A DNA stretch of 64,000 nt, taken from Pseudomonadota bacterium (GTDB lineage Bacteria > Pseudomonadota > Alphaproteobacteria > Acetobacterales > Acetobacteraceae). Shown one piece after another: positions 31,374 to 40,755 of the stretch. The stretch lies in NCBI GenBank assembly GCA_021798915.1, contig JAJZBM010000003.1, forward strand, positions 147,706 to 211,705, written 5' to 3'. The stretch's first letter is position 1; every line of letters begins with the position of its first letter. The notes beneath the pieces were generated by a model. The model was not told the DNA's origin. It saw nothing but the letters and a program-made list of their open reading frames with translations, and ran no database searches. The position numbers were made by a program, and so were the translations under genes.

Positions 31374-32283
31374 GCGCGGTCTTTTTCTCGATGCGGACGA
31401 CACCATGGCGGCGATTTTCGCACGCCTGCACGGCGCCGGCGACCCGCCGGTGACCGTCAACCGCGCCGCCCGCATCGCGCCCGACGATCTGCCGCGGTTG
31501 CTGGCCGGGTATGATTTCGTGCTCGACGATCATTCCGCGCTGCCAACCGCAGTAATCAGCGCCTGCCCCGCGCTTCGCCATGTCATTTTTCTCGGCACCG
31601 GGGCGCGGAGCTATATGAACCCCGAGGAACTCGAAGCTCTCGGCATCACCGTTCACACCATCAAGGGCTATGGCGATACCGCGGTCGCCGAGCACAGCAT
31701 CGCGCTGATGTGGACGGCGGCGCGCGGGATCGCGGCAATGGATCGCGGCGTCCGCGCCGACGGTTGGCCGCGCGTCGCAGGCGTGCAGCTCACCGGCAAG
31801 ACGCTCGGCCTGATCGGCTTCGGCGGAATCGCCGCCGAGGTGGCGCGGATCGCGGTGGGCAGCGGGATGCGGGTGCTGGCCTGGAACCGGAGCCCGAAGA
31901 CCGCGCCCGGCGTCAGCTTCGTTCCCCTCGATACACTGCTCGCCGAGAGCCATGTCGTCTCGCTCCACCTCCTGCTCAATGATGAGACGCGGGGATTTCT
32001 CGATGCCGGGCGCCTCGCGCGGCTCCGCCCCGGGGCGATCCTGGTCAATACCGCGCGCGGCGCCCTGGTTGACGAGGCGGCGCTGATCGCGGCTCTCGAA
32101 CGCGGGCAGATCGCCCATGCCGCGCTCGACGTCTTCGCAACCGAGCCGCTGCCGGCCGGGCATCCGCTCACGCGCCTCGCCAATGTCACGCTTTCCGCCC
32201 ATAGCGGGTTTCTGACGCCCGAGGCGAATGAAACGCTGCTCCGGCGCGCGCTTGAAATCGCCCGCGGGCTCTGCGAGGGATAA
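31372..32283 (+). CDS. D-2-hydroxyacid dehydrogenase (phosphoglycerate dehydrogenase-like)
   Basis: 303 residues from ATG 31372, with GGGAGAGG just upstream. NAD-binding TLGLIGFGGIAAEVA near residue 145; catalytic Arg in NTARGALVDE, Glu in FATEPLPAG and His in SAHSGFLTPEA. It reduces a 2-oxo acid or oxidises a D-2-hydroxy acid; the substrate is unclear and sequence differs from the paralogue at 0.6-1.5 kb. It is divergent from the PBP gene with overlapping start codons, and 12 bp before a tRNA. Confidence 0.85.
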   Translation: MRGLFLDADDTMAAIFARLHGAGDPPVTVNRAARIAPDDLPRLLAGYDFVLDDHSALPTAVISACPALRHVIFLGTGARSYMNPEELEALGITVHTIKGYGDTAVAEHSIALMWTAARGIAAMDRGVRADGWPRVAGVQLTGKTLGLIGFGGIAAEVARIAVGSGMRVLAWNRSPKTAPGVSFVPLDTLLAESHVVSLHLLLNDETRGFLDAGRLARLRPGAILVNTARGALVDEAALIAALERGQIAHAALDVFATEPLPAGHPLTRLANVTLSAHSGFLTPEANETLLRRALEIARGLCEG

Positions 32284-32295
32284 GGGTCTCGTCAT

Positions 32296-32380
32296 GCGGA
32301 CGTGGCGGAACAGGTAGACGCAGCAGACTTAAAATCTGCTTTCCGTATCGGAAGTGCGGGTTCGATCCCCGCCGTCCGCA
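32296..32380 (+). tRNA. tRNA-Leu (anticodon TAA)
   Basis: Acceptor stem GCGGACG pairs with CGTCCGC; anticodon loop CTTAAAA on stem GCAGA/TCTGC gives TAA; a long variable arm (TTCCGTATCGGAA) and GGTTCGATCCC T-arm. 85 bases. CCA is not encoded, unlike the tRNA-Tyr here. Confidence 0.96.
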
Positions 32381-32503
32381 GATCCCGGTGACCGCAGACC
32401 ATGGTGAGAGGCAAAAATCCGTTCGACATCAAAGCAAAACCCCGTTATCGTGATGCCATCGCGACAATCCGCGCGGCCAAGCCGCGCCAATAGGAGAGCC
32501 ACC

Positions 32504-32911
32504 ATGCAACAAAGCGTCGATCTCATCGGGCGCATTCTGATCGCCGTCCTGTTCATTCTCGCCGGCATCGGCAAGATCGAGAATCCGGCCGGGACTATGC
32601 AATATATCGCCTCCGGTGGTCTGCCGCTGCCGATGGCGGCCTATATCGTCGCCGTGCTGATCGAGGTCGGCGGCAGCATCCTCCTGGTGCTGGGCTGGCA
32701 GACGCGGGTCATCGCCGCGATCATGGCGCTGTTTTCGGTGGTCACCGCCCTCGCCTTCCACAATAATTTCGCCGACCACGGCCAGCAGATCAATTTTCTG
32801 AAAAACCTCGCCATCGCCGGCGGGCTGTTGCACATCGTCGCTTTCGGCGCCGGCGCCTACAGCCTCGATCACCGCCTCGCCCAGCGCGGCACGAGCCACG
32901 CGACCGCCTGA
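32504..32911 (+). CDS. DoxX-family membrane protein
   Basis: 135 residues with four membrane helices and the DoxX start (LIGRILIAVLFILAGIGKIENPAGTMQYI). Helices near 10-28, 48-68, 72-92 and 104-122. Related proteins are found in thiosulfate:quinone oxidoreductase or in oxidative-stress complexes, but most are uncharacterised. A good AGGAGA precedes ATG 32504. A hairpin at 32925-32960 follows the stop. Confidence 0.85.
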   Translation: MQQSVDLIGRILIAVLFILAGIGKIENPAGTMQYIASGGLPLPMAAYIVAVLIEVGGSILLVLGWQTRVIAAIMALFSVVTALAFHNNFADHGQQINFLKNLAIAGGLLHIVAFGAGAYSLDHRLAQRGTSHATA

Positions 32912-32924
32912 CGCCATCGCCAGC

Positions 32925-32960
32925 GGCGCTTCCCGCGTTTCACCCGAGACGGGAAGCGCC
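32925..32960 (+). terminator. Hairpin after the DoxX gene
   Basis: GGCGCTTCCCG (32925-32935) pairs perfectly with CGGGAAGCGCC (32950-32960) across a 14-base loop, 13 bp after the stop codon. There is no T run, so it is a weak intrinsic terminator at best. Confidence 0.45.
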
Positions 32961-33059
32961 GCCGCCTCTCATGAGCGTTCGCAATGGGGCGATGAATAAT
33001 GCTTGCCAATCGCCCTTCGCTCTCGACAAATCGGCGCCAGCGATCAACCATGATCCCGA

Positions 33060-35255
33060 ATGGATGATGGGAATTGCATGATGAACACTCATGACAGGAA
33101 CTTGATCGCAGCGGGCGGGCTCCACGTCGATCGCGATCTCCACCGCTTCATCACCGACGAGGCGCTGCCCGGCAGCGGTGTCGCCGCGGCGGCGTTCTGG
33201 GACGGGTTCGGCGCAATGGTGCGCGACCTCGCACCGCGCAACCGCGCTCTGCTCGACCGCCGCGACGCCCTGCAACGCGAAATCGATGCCTGGCATAAGG
33301 CGCGTGCCGGCAAAAGCTTCGATGCCGACGCCTATCAGGCCTTTCTCCGTGAGATCGGCTATCTGGTGCCCGAACCGGCGCCGTTCGCCATCACCACGGC
33401 CAATGTCGATCCCGAAATCGCCCATATCGCCGGGCCGCAGCTCGTCGTGCCGGTGACCAACGGGCGCTATGCGCTGAACGCCGCCAATGCCCGCTGGGGC
33501 AGCCTCTATGACGCGCTTTACGGCACCGATGCGCTCCCCGAGGCGCCGGCGGCGAAGGTCAAGGGCTATGACCCGGCGCGCGGTGCGGTGGTGATCGCCT
33601 GGGCGCGGCGCTTCCTCGATGACACTTTCCCGCTCGACGGCGCGACCCATGCCGAGGCCACCGGCTATGCCGTCCGCGACGGCCATCTCGTCGTGAGCCA
33701 CGCCAAGGGCAGCGCGCGGCTGCGCGATGGCGCCCAGTTCGTGGGCTTCCAGGGCGAGGCAGCGGCACCAAAGGCGGTGCTGCTCCGCCATCATGGCCTC
33801 CATGTCGAACTGAATTTCGACCGCGCCCATCCGATCGGCGGGACGGATGCCGCCGGCATCAGTGATGTGGTCATCGAATCGGCGATCAGCACGATCATGG
33901 ATTGCGAGGACAGCGTCGCGACCGTCGATGCCGCCGACAAGATCGAGGCTTATCGCAACTGGCTCGGGCTGATGCGCGCGACCTTGGTCGCCAAATTCGA
34001 GAAGGGCGGGCGCACGCTGGAGCGCAAACTCAATCCCGATCGCGTCTTCACCACGCCCGCCGGCGGCACGCTGACCCTGCATGGGCGCAGCCTGATGCTG
34101 GTGCGCAATGTCGGCCATCACATGTACACCGATGCGGTGCGTGACGGCGAGGGCCGGGAGATTCCGGAAACCTTCCTCGATGCCGCGGTCACCGCGCTGA
34201 TCGCCTGCCATGATCTCCGTGGCAGCCAGGCGCTGAAGAACAGCCGCGCCGGTTCGATCTACATCGTCAAGCCGAAGCTGCACGGGCCGGAGGAAGTGGC
34301 GCTCGCCGATACGCTGTTCGCCCGTGTCGAGGACATGCTCGGCCTCGCCCGCAACACCTTGAAAATGGGCATCATGGACGAGGAGCGGCGGACCAGCGCC
34401 AACCTCGCCGCCGCAATCCATGCCGCCCGCGCCCGCGTCGCGTTCATCAATACCGGCTTCCTCGACCGCACCGGCGATGAAATCCACACCGCCATGGAAG
34501 CCGGCGCGATGATCCGCAAGAACGAGATAAAGAACACCCCCTGGATCCGCGCCTATGAGGATCGCAACGTCACCATCGGCCTTGCCGCCGGGCTCGCCGG
34601 GCGGGCGCAGATCGGCAAGGGGATGTGGGCGGCGCCGGACCGTATGGCGGAGATGCTGGCGCAGAAGATCGGCCATCCCGAGGCCGGCGCCAATACCGCC
34701 TGGGTGCCCTCGCCCACCGCGGCGACGCTGCATGCCCTCCATTATCACAAAGTGGACGTCGCGGCGCGGCAAAAGGCGCTCGCCACCAAACCGACGCCGC
34801 CGCTCGCCGATCTTCTCACCCTGCCGCTCGCCGCCGGCATCAACTGGTCGCCGGCCGATCTGCAGCAGGAATTGGACAATAACGCCCAGGGCATTCTCGG
34901 CTATGTCGTGCGCTGGATCGACCAAGGCGTCGGCTGCTCGAAGGTCCCCGATATCCACGATGTCGGGCTGATGGAGGATCGCGCGACGCTTCGCATCTCG
35001 AGCCAGCACATCGCCAACTGGCTGCATCACGGCGTCGTCGGCGAGGCGCAGGTGATGGCGACGATGAAGCGCATGGCGGCAGTGGTCGATCGCCAGAACG
35101 CCGGCGATCCCGCCTATCGCCCGATGGCGCCGGGCTTCGACGGCGTCGCCTTCAAGGCCGCCTGCGACCTGGTCTTCAAAGGCCGCGCGCAGCCCAACGG
35201 CTATACCGAATTCGTGCTCCACCATTGGCGGCGCGAGGCGAAAAAAGCCGGCTGA
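33060..35255 (+). CDS. glcB: Malate synthase G
   Basis: 731 residues, normal for the single-chain G isoform. It condenses glyoxylate and acetyl-CoA to malate in the cytosol. Seen: [36 protein letters not shown] (acidic metal site region), [46 protein letters not shown] and the C-terminal Asp region [24 protein letters not shown] 33060, 33078 or 33081 could be the start; GGGAAT near 33070 favours the later pair. It stands alone; no glc operon or isocitrate lyase is nearby. Confidence 0.95.
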   Translation: MDDGNCMMNTHDRNLIAAGGLHVDRDLHRFITDEALPGSGVAAAAFWDGFGAMVRDLAPRNRALLDRRDALQREIDAWHKARAGKSFDADAYQAFLREIGYLVPEPAPFAITTANVDPEIAHIAGPQLVVPVTNGRYALNAANARWGSLYDALYGTDALPEAPAAKVKGYDPARGAVVIAWARRFLDDTFPLDGATHAEATGYAVRDGHLVVSHAKGSARLRDGAQFVGFQGEAAAPKAVLLRHHGLHVELNFDRAHPIGGTDAAGISDVVIESAISTIMDCEDSVATVDAADKIEAYRNWLGLMRATLVAKFEKGGRTLERKLNPDRVFTTPAGGTLTLHGRSLMLVRNVGHHMYTDAVRDGEGREIPETFLDAAVTALIACHDLRGSQALKNSRAGSIYIVKPKLHGPEEVALADTLFARVEDMLGLARNTLKMGIMDEERRTSANLAAAIHAARARVAFINTGFLDRTGDEIHTAMEAGAMIRKNEIKNTPWIRAYEDRNVTIGLAAGLAGRAQIGKGMWAAPDRMAEMLAQKIGHPEAGANTAWVPSPTAATLHALHYHKVDVAARQKALATKPTPPLADLLTLPLAAGINWSPADLQQELDNNAQGILGYVVRWIDQGVGCSKVPDIHDVGLMEDRATLRISSQHIANWLHHGVVGEAQVMATMKRMAAVVDRQNAGDPAYRPMAPGFDGVAFKAACDLVFKGRAQPNGYTEFVLHHWRREAKKAG

Positions 35256-35288
35256 ACCTGGGAAAACCGATCTCACCAAAGAAAATAC

Positions 35289-36134
35289 ATGCAACCACAA
35301 ACTATATCTGAAAAACTTTTCTTCAACACAGTGCGCATTGACACTGTGACAATGGGTAGGATGGGCTCAGGCACCGGATTTTTCTTCGATTATAAATTTG
35401 GCGATCTGGTCTATCCATTCATTGTTACGAACAAACACGTCATTGATGGGGCGCAGAAATGGAAATTTACTTTCATAAAGAAAAAAAATGGGAAGCCAGA
35501 GCTTGGTGATATATTCGAGATTACAATCACATCTGAACAATCGCCGAATGCCTGGTTTGGCCACCCTGATCCAGACATTGACATCGCTATTATCCCGAGG
35601 TGTCAACTTATTAATTTTGAAAAGGAAAAATATAATACGGAACTATTTACCATAGCCATACAAACAAATAACATTCCCAATGCAGAACAGATCGAAGAAC
35701 TGGACGCGATTGAGGAAATTACTTTCATCGGCTACCCGAACGGCGTGTGGGACACGAAGAATTTTCTTCCTGTCGCGCGGCGCGGCACCACGGCCAGCCC
35801 TATCGCGGTAGATTTTGAGAACAAACCTCGCTTTCTTATTGACGCATCGGTTTTTGGCGGGTCAAGCGGAAGCCCAGTATTCATTTGCAACCTGGGTGGC
35901 ACGTATGCCAAGAAGACCGGCGTAACGGTTTCGGGTTTACGATTTTACTTCGTCGGCGTCGTTGCTGGGGTCTTCTTCCGCACCCACCTCAATGAGATAA
36001 TCCCTGTGCCGATTCCGACTCAGGTACGGCCAATGGCAGAGCAGCAGGAAATGATCGATCTTGGAATCGTGTTCAAGGCTCGCACTGTTGTCGAAACCAT
36101 CGAAGCCTTCCTGCATACCCAACGGCACCCCTGA
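35289..36134 (+). CDS. Trypsin-like serine protease, AT-rich and probably acquired
   Basis: 281 residues of a chymotrypsin-fold (Trypsin_2) protein. Triad candidates: His50 in VTNKHVID, Asp96 or Asp98 in DPDIDIAI and Ser193 in GGSSGSPVF. No signal peptide or membrane helix is seen, so it is likely cytosolic, unlike DegP, and no PDZ domain follows. The first 400 bases are much richer in A/T and in Lys, Asn and Ile codons than all neighbours, which suggests recent transfer. It sits alone between glcB (33 bp away) and a convergent LpxR-like gene. Function unknown; similar lone proteases occur beside defence or toxin genes, but none is here. Confidence 0.7.
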   Translation: MQPQTISEKLFFNTVRIDTVTMGRMGSGTGFFFDYKFGDLVYPFIVTNKHVIDGAQKWKFTFIKKKNGKPELGDIFEITITSEQSPNAWFGHPDPDIDIAIIPRCQLINFEKEKYNTELFTIAIQTNNIPNAEQIEELDAIEEITFIGYPNGVWDTKNFLPVARRGTTASPIAVDFENKPRFLIDASVFGGSSGSPVFICNLGGTYAKKTGVTVSGLRFYFVGVVAGVFFRTHLNEIIPVPIPTQVRPMAEQQEMIDLGIVFKARTVVETIEAFLHTQRHP

Positions 36135-36153
36135 TCCCTTCCTTCAGCCTATC

Positions 36154-37200
36154 TCAGAACCGAAACGAGGCGACCAGCGAGCCCCATTGGTGCAGCCCGC
36201 CATGCTCGCCGTAAAATGTCTGGGTCTGGAATACCTGGGTGTAGGACACCCGCACGCCATCGACGATGACGGCAACCCCGGCCTCCAATTCGCCGACGAA
36301 GGTTCTCTCGCCGACGCTCGGCGTGGCATTGAACGGCTCGCCGGCCAGGGTCGCGTTGTAAAGCCAGGCCTGGCCGTCGGCGCCGGCGAAGACATACCAG
36401 TCGAACGGCTTGACCGGGGTATAGGCGGCGCCACCCGACATGCCGGGGTCGAGGCGGGCGACCCCGTAATCGGAATTCAGCCCCTGGCCGATCCGCACCA
36501 CGCCGCCGGCGAGCCCATAGATCCAGAGATTGCCGACCCCGACCGTGGCATTGGGCAGAATATCGGTCTCCAGCGCGCCGATATGCCCGGTCGAGATGCG
36601 CCAGATGCGTGAACTCTCGAATTGCAGCACCGGCTCGTCCGGCATCTGATAGCCCCAGCCGAGATCATGCGGCTGGCCGATGAGGTTGTGGAACCAGTTC
36701 TGCGTCTGCTCGGCGAGCGCCGCCTCGCCGATCGTCCCAACATCGACGCCGAGGATGCTGCGCCAGTCATTGGTGTCCTGGATCAGCGAGAAATTGCCCA
36801 TCAACGTGCCGGCATAGGGTTCGTCACCGGCCGGCGGCGGCCGCACATCGGTCGCGGCGGGGCTGAACATCTGCTGCTGGATGTCGATCGAGACGCGCTG
36901 CTGGCCATTGCCCCAGAGTGCGCGGCCGATCTCGCTCGCGAAACCGGGCACGTCCCCGGTCGGCGAGACATAGCCGAGATAGAGCCCGTTGAGATAATAG
37001 CGATCGGGCGGCGGGTTGCTGGTGATCGACGCGTTTTCCCACTGGAAGGTGAGGATCGCGTCGGGATCGGCGGGCGGGAGATCGGACCCGTCGGTGGGCG
37101 TGAGCGACGAGCCAGCCATCGCCGCTTGCGCAACCGCCAACCATGCGAAGACGGAGAGCGAGACGAGGGGGAGAAATCGTTTCATCGGCGACGGCTTCAT
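36154..37200 (-). CDS. LpxR-like outer-membrane lipid A deacylase family protein
   Basis: 348 residues from ATG 37200 (37185 is an alternative). Signal peptide FLPLVSLSVFAWLAVAQAAMA, then a beta-barrel-like sequence. Family marks: TFQWENASI followed by DRYYLNGLYLGY, WFHNLIGQPHD, DEPVLQFESSRIWR and a C-terminal aromatic strand ending in Phe (SLVASFRF). Salmonella LpxR removes the 3'-acyloxyacyl chain of lipid A with calcium. Here the usual Asn-Asp pair after Glu is Asn-Ala, so activity is doubtful. It is convergent with the protease gene. Confidence 0.75.
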   Translation of the reverse strand: MKPSPMKRFLPLVSLSVFAWLAVAQAAMAGSSLTPTDGSDLPPADPDAILTFQWENASITSNPPPDRYYLNGLYLGYVSPTGDVPGFASEIGRALWGNGQQRVSIDIQQQMFSPAATDVRPPPAGDEPYAGTLMGNFSLIQDTNDWRSILGVDVGTIGEAALAEQTQNWFHNLIGQPHDLGWGYQMPDEPVLQFESSRIWRISTGHIGALETDILPNATVGVGNLWIYGLAGGVVRIGQGLNSDYGVARLDPGMSGGAAYTPVKPFDWYVFAGADGQAWLYNATLAGEPFNATPSVGERTFVGELEAGVAVIVDGVRVSYTQVFQTQTFYGEHGGLHQWGSLVASFRF

Positions 37201-37261
37201 GAGAACAAACGGGGGTGGGGAAACGCAAGCCAAAACGGCACGCCAAAGGCGGCGGCTGGGA

Positions 37262-38275
37262 TCAGCGCGCGATCTCCTCGGCGCGGCGCAGAAGGCGTAG
37301 GAAATTGCCGCCCCAAAGCGCCGCGATCTCCGCCCGGCCATAGCCGCGCGCGACCAGTTCGGCGGTGATCGCCGGGCTCTCGGCGGCGTTGGCCCAGCCA
37401 GAAATCCCGCCACCGCCGTCGAAATCAGAGGAAATGCCAACGTGAGCGACGCCGATGCGCCGCGCCGCATAGTCGACATGATCGACGAAATCGGCAACCG
37501 TCACGTTTTCCGGGCTGCCCTTGACGCGCAGGAACGAGGGCATGGCGGTGATCTGGATCAGCCCGCCGCTCGCGCGGAGCGCATCGAGTTGCTCGTCATC
37601 GAGGTTGCGCGGGTGATCGCAGAGGGCGCGGACCGAGGAATGGCTGGCCAGCACCGGTGTGCGGGACGCGGCAACCGCTTGCAGCATCGCCGTCTTGGCG
37701 GTGTGCGAAACATCGACGAGCATGCCGAGCCGGTTCATCTCGGCGATCGCCGTCCGCCCGAGGCGCGAAAGCCCCCCATGCTCGGCCGGCGGATCATCGA
37801 GATCGCGGCGCGGAATGGCGGCATCGGCGAGATCGTTATGGCCATTATGGGTGAGCGTCATATAGCGCGCGCCGAGCGCCCGGAGTGCCCCGAGATTGCC
37901 AGGATCGCCGCCGATCGCCTGGCCGTTCTCGACCACCGGGATGACGCTGATCACCCCCTCGCGCCACGCCGCCTCGACCTCGGCGGCGGTTTCGGTGACG
38001 CGGGCGCGAATGCCCTCATGGGTGCGGCCCATGGACCTGATCGCCTGCAACATGGTCTGGGCGCGGAGGAACGCGGCTTGCTGGCGGTCCGCGTCGCGCT
38101 TGGTCTGCGGCACATAGGCCGCGAAGCAGCCGGCGGTGAGCCCGCCGCGGCGCATTTTCGGCAGATCGACGCGGCGATCGCTCTCGCTGAACGGGTCGGG
38201 ACCGTCGGGCCAGGGGATATCGATATGGCTGTCGAGGGTGAGGATGTCGCGGTGCAGGGCAAGGGGGTCGGTCAT
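37262..38275 (-). CDS. Membrane dipeptidase family protein (peptidase M19)
   Basis: 337 residues from ATG 38275, preceded by GGAGAG; an earlier ATG at 38332 would add 19 residues. Metal ligands of the renal dipeptidase family: TLDSHIDIPW (His-x-Asp), Glu in PVVENGQAIGG, His in LTHNGHND and MLVDVSHTAK, SHSSVRALCDHPRN, and SSDFDGGGG. It splits dipeptides, often with D-residues, using zinc. No signal peptide is seen, so it is probably cytosolic. It follows DUF1489 on the minus strand. Confidence 0.9.
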   Translation of the reverse strand: MTDPLALHRDILTLDSHIDIPWPDGPDPFSESDRRVDLPKMRRGGLTAGCFAAYVPQTKRDADRQQAAFLRAQTMLQAIRSMGRTHEGIRARVTETAAEVEAAWREGVISVIPVVENGQAIGGDPGNLGALRALGARYMTLTHNGHNDLADAAIPRRDLDDPPAEHGGLSRLGRTAIAEMNRLGMLVDVSHTAKTAMLQAVAASRTPVLASHSSVRALCDHPRNLDDEQLDALRASGGLIQITAMPSFLRVKGSPENVTVADFVDHVDYAARRIGVAHVGISSDFDGGGGISGWANAAESPAITAELVARGYGRAEIAALWGGNFLRLLRRAEEIAR

Positions 38276-38346
38276 TTCCGCACGCTCTCCGAGCTTCGTT
38301 CCGCCGTCAAGCGCCAGACTCGAAATTGTCATGCGCCGAGCGCCGA

Positions 38347-38760
38347 TCAGAGCAGAGCGAGCGCGCGCAGCGCCTCGGCGAGGTCGGGCGGCAGATCGTC
38401 ATCCTCGGCGCCGGCGGCGAGATCGGGCGGCGCCTGCGCCGGGGCGAGATAGCGCCAGCCCTGAAACGCCTTGACCGGCCGCGCAGCGACGCGAACCAGC
38501 GCCGGATCGAGCGCGAGCGCGCAAGCGGCGCTGCCGTCCTCGCGCTGCGCCGGGGTGATCGCGAGCACGCGCTGGCGCAGGCTCATCGTGCCGGCGATCA
38601 CCCAATAGATCGAGCCGCCGGCGAGAATCTCTGCCGCGCGCTTGGGGATATGGCGGGTGATGTGGCGAAGCGGCGGGTGGGCCTCGGCGCGCGCCGCCTG
38701 CACGGCGGCGAGATGGGCGCGGTCGCGTATGCCGACGGCGAGTTTTTGCAAATGGAGCAT
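38347..38760 (-). CDS. DUF1489 family protein
   Basis: 137 residues. It matches the alphaproteobacterial DUF1489 pattern: MLHLQKLAVGIRD at the start, PPLRHITRHIPKRAAEILAG, SIYWVIAGTMSLRQRVLAI, and a basic-aromatic stretch KAFQGWRYL. Function unknown. GAGG lies before the ATG. Between the CDF transporter and the dipeptidase, with 42 and 71 bp gaps. Confidence 0.85.
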   Translation of the reverse strand: MLHLQKLAVGIRDRAHLAAVQAARAEAHPPLRHITRHIPKRAAEILAGGSIYWVIAGTMSLRQRVLAITPAQREDGSAACALALDPALVRVAARPVKAFQGWRYLAPAQAPPDLAAGAEDDDLPPDLAEALRALALL

Positions 38761-38802
38761 ACGCCCTCATGTGATCCCGCCCAAGCCGCCGACAAGGGCG
38801 GT

Positions 38803-39774
38803 TCAGGCGGGTTCGATCTCGATGGTGAGATGCGAGAGCCCGGCGACCGCGCCGAGGCGGCGGCGGTATTCGTCGAGGCTCTCCGGCGCGGCACCGCCGA
38901 TCGAGACCACGGCGCAGAGATGCCCCGGCCCGACCCGCCAGACATGGAGATCGCTCACCCGTGCCCCGTCCCGCTCCAGCACCGCGCGAATCTCGGTCGT
39001 GGCCTCGGGGTCGGGCGTCATGTCGAGCAACACGGCGCCGCTGGCGCGAAGCAGCGTCACCGACCAGCTCACGATGACCACGGCACCGATCAGGGCCATG
39101 ACCGGATCGAGCCATGCCCAGCCAAGCAAGCGCGCCCCGCCGAGGCCGATCAAAACCAAAATCGAGACCGCGGCATCGGCGAGCACATGCGCGCGCGCGG
39201 CGCGCATGTTGTTGTCCACGGACACCGCGCCGTGATCATGCCCGTGATCATGCCCGTGGCCGTGCCCATGGTTATGCCCATGGTCATGCCCATGGTCATG
39301 CCCATGGCCGTGATCATGGCCCTCATGGCCGAGCAGCAGCGCGCTCGCGACATTGACGACGAGGCCAAGCACGGCGATCGGAAGGGCCGCGGCAAAATCG
39401 ATCGGCACCGGCCGCGCGAGGCGAGACAGCGCCTCCCAGGCGATGAGTGCCGCGATCATGGCGAGCGCGACGGCGCTCGCGAAACTGGCGAGATCGCCGA
39501 ATTTGCCGGTGCCGAAAGCGAAACGCGGATCGGCGAGATGGCGGCGGGCGACGCGATAGGCGAGGGCCGCCAGCAGCAGCGCGCCGACATGGGTCGCCAT
39601 GTGCAGCCCATCGGCGATCAGCGCGATCGAGCCGAACAGCGCCCCGCCGGCGATCTCGGCGATCATCACCGCGAGGCACAGCCCGACCACGGCCCAGCTC
39701 CGCCGCTCATGCTCGTCATGATGCCGGCCGAGGAAAACATGGTTGTGCGGGTTGTTCATCACCATTCCACCCAT
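38803..39774 (-). CDS. dmeF: Cation diffusion facilitator, DmeF-type Co/Ni exporter
   Basis: 323 residues from ATG 39774, seven bases after GGAGGG. Six membrane helices; helix 2 contains IALIADGLHMATH and helix 5 LADAAVSILVLIG, the Asp/His metal sites of CDF proteins. A His-Asp-Gly-rich loop of about 30 residues follows helix 4. The start NNPHNHVFLG and RSWAVVGL resemble DmeF proteins that export cobalt and nickel by proton antiport. A C-terminal metallochaperone-like domain ends the protein. The neighbouring DmeR-type regulator is absent. Confidence 0.85.
   Translation of the reverse strand: MGGMVMNNPHNHVFLGRHHDEHERRSWAVVGLCLAVMIAEIAGGALFGSIALIADGLHMATHVGALLLAALAYRVARRHLADPRFAFGTGKFGDLASFASAVALAMIAALIAWEALSRLARPVPIDFAAALPIAVLGLVVNVASALLLGHEGHDHGHGHDHGHDHGHNHGHGHGHDHGHDHGAVSVDNNMRAARAHVLADAAVSILVLIGLGGARLLGWAWLDPVMALIGAVVIVSWSVTLLRASGAVLLDMTPDPEATTEIRAVLERDGARVSDLHVWRVGPGHLCAVVSIGGAAPESLDEYRRRLGAVAGLSHLTIEIEPA
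39229..39325 (-). repeat. His-Gly coding tandem repeat in dmeF
   Basis: Short units built from CATGGGCATG-like words (plus strand CATGCCCATGG) encode alternating His, Asp and Gly in the cytosolic metal loop. Copy number is likely to vary between strains. Confidence 0.75.
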
Positions 39775-39831
39775 GATCGACCCTCCAGACCAGCCGCCAG
39801 GCGCCACGGCGGCGGGACGAAACGTAGTCGT

Positions 39832-40746
39832 TCAGCCGATCAGAAGCCAGAGCCGCAGCAGCAGGGTCTCAAGCCGCGTCCGGCGCGCAAGGCCGGGCCA
39901 GAAAAGCAGCCGCAGCCGCCCGCGAAGGCCGCCGTCGAGCGCGCGCGCCAGCGCCGCAACCTCGTCCGCGACCGGCGCCGGCAGCAGCGCCGCATTGGCC
40001 GCGAGCCCGGCGAGATGGGCGCGAAACCGGGCCATGAACGGGCCGGGGCCGCGCCTCAGCGCGGCGAGCGCCCGGCGCAGCCGCGAGCCCGGCGCGCCAA
40101 CCGCATTATCCCCGTGCTGGCGATAGAGCAGCACCGCCTCGGCATCGGTGAACACGAAGCCGCCGACGGCGCTGACCAGCAGATAGCTCCACCAATCATG
40201 CAGCGTCTCGGGCGGCTTGCGGCTCTCAACGATCAACTCGGCAGCAGCGCGATTGAGCACCATGGTGCAGCCGACGGCGATATTCTCGATTAAGGCGGCG
40301 GGAAACCGGGTCGAGCCGCGAAACGGCGGCAGCGCGCCACGCGGGCGGAGCGCAGCATCGACCAAGCGCGCCCGCGCGCAATAGAGCGCCGGACGCTGGG
40401 CGGGGAGAATCTCCAATGCCTCCCGCGCCCGCGCCAGCTTGTCCTCGCGCCAGACATCGTCCTGGTCGCAGAAGGCGAAGAAATCATTCTCGGGATCGGC
40501 GACCGCGGCGGCGAGAAGGGCAAAAAAACTCCCCGCCGCGCCGAGCCGCCCGGGCGGCCCCGCCACCGCCACGCTGCGTTCGGGGGCGAAAGCGCCGAGC
40601 AGCGCCGGGCTTCCATCCGAGGAGCCATCATCGCGCCAGTAGAGATGCCAGTCCTCGCCGCTCTGGCGCGCGAGACTGGCGAGCTGCTCGGGGAGAAACC
40701 GCGCGCCCTGATAGCTCGCCAGCAAAACCGCGATGCGTCCCGCCAT
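39832..40746 (-). CDS. Glycosyltransferase family 2
   Basis: 304 residues. A GT-A fold N-terminal half: AVLLASYQGARFLPEQLASL, YWRDDGSSDGS and the metal motif FFAFCDQDDVWREDKL. This subgroup often transfers rhamnose onto lipopolysaccharide or O-antigen. It lies nine bases after rfbD, so a rhamnosyltransferase is a fair inference. The C-terminal hydrophobic stretch may touch the membrane. Confidence 0.85.
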   Translation of the reverse strand: MAGRIAVLLASYQGARFLPEQLASLARQSGEDWHLYWRDDGSSDGSPALLGAFAPERSVAVAGPPGRLGAAGSFFALLAAAVADPENDFFAFCDQDDVWREDKLARAREALEILPAQRPALYCARARLVDAALRPRGALPPFRGSTRFPAALIENIAVGCTMVLNRAAAELIVESRKPPETLHDWWSYLLVSAVGGFVFTDAEAVLLYRQHGDNAVGAPGSRLRRALAALRRGPGPFMARFRAHLAGLAANAALLPAPVADEVAALARALDGGLRGRLRLLFWPGLARRTRLETLLLRLWLLIG

Positions 40747-40755
40747 CGGCCGCGA

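Noticed and set aside
35289..37200. Protease and LpxR-like gene as a two-gene defence system
   Set aside because: They are convergent, have different base composition, and the LpxR-like protein is an outer-membrane barrel; nothing links them.
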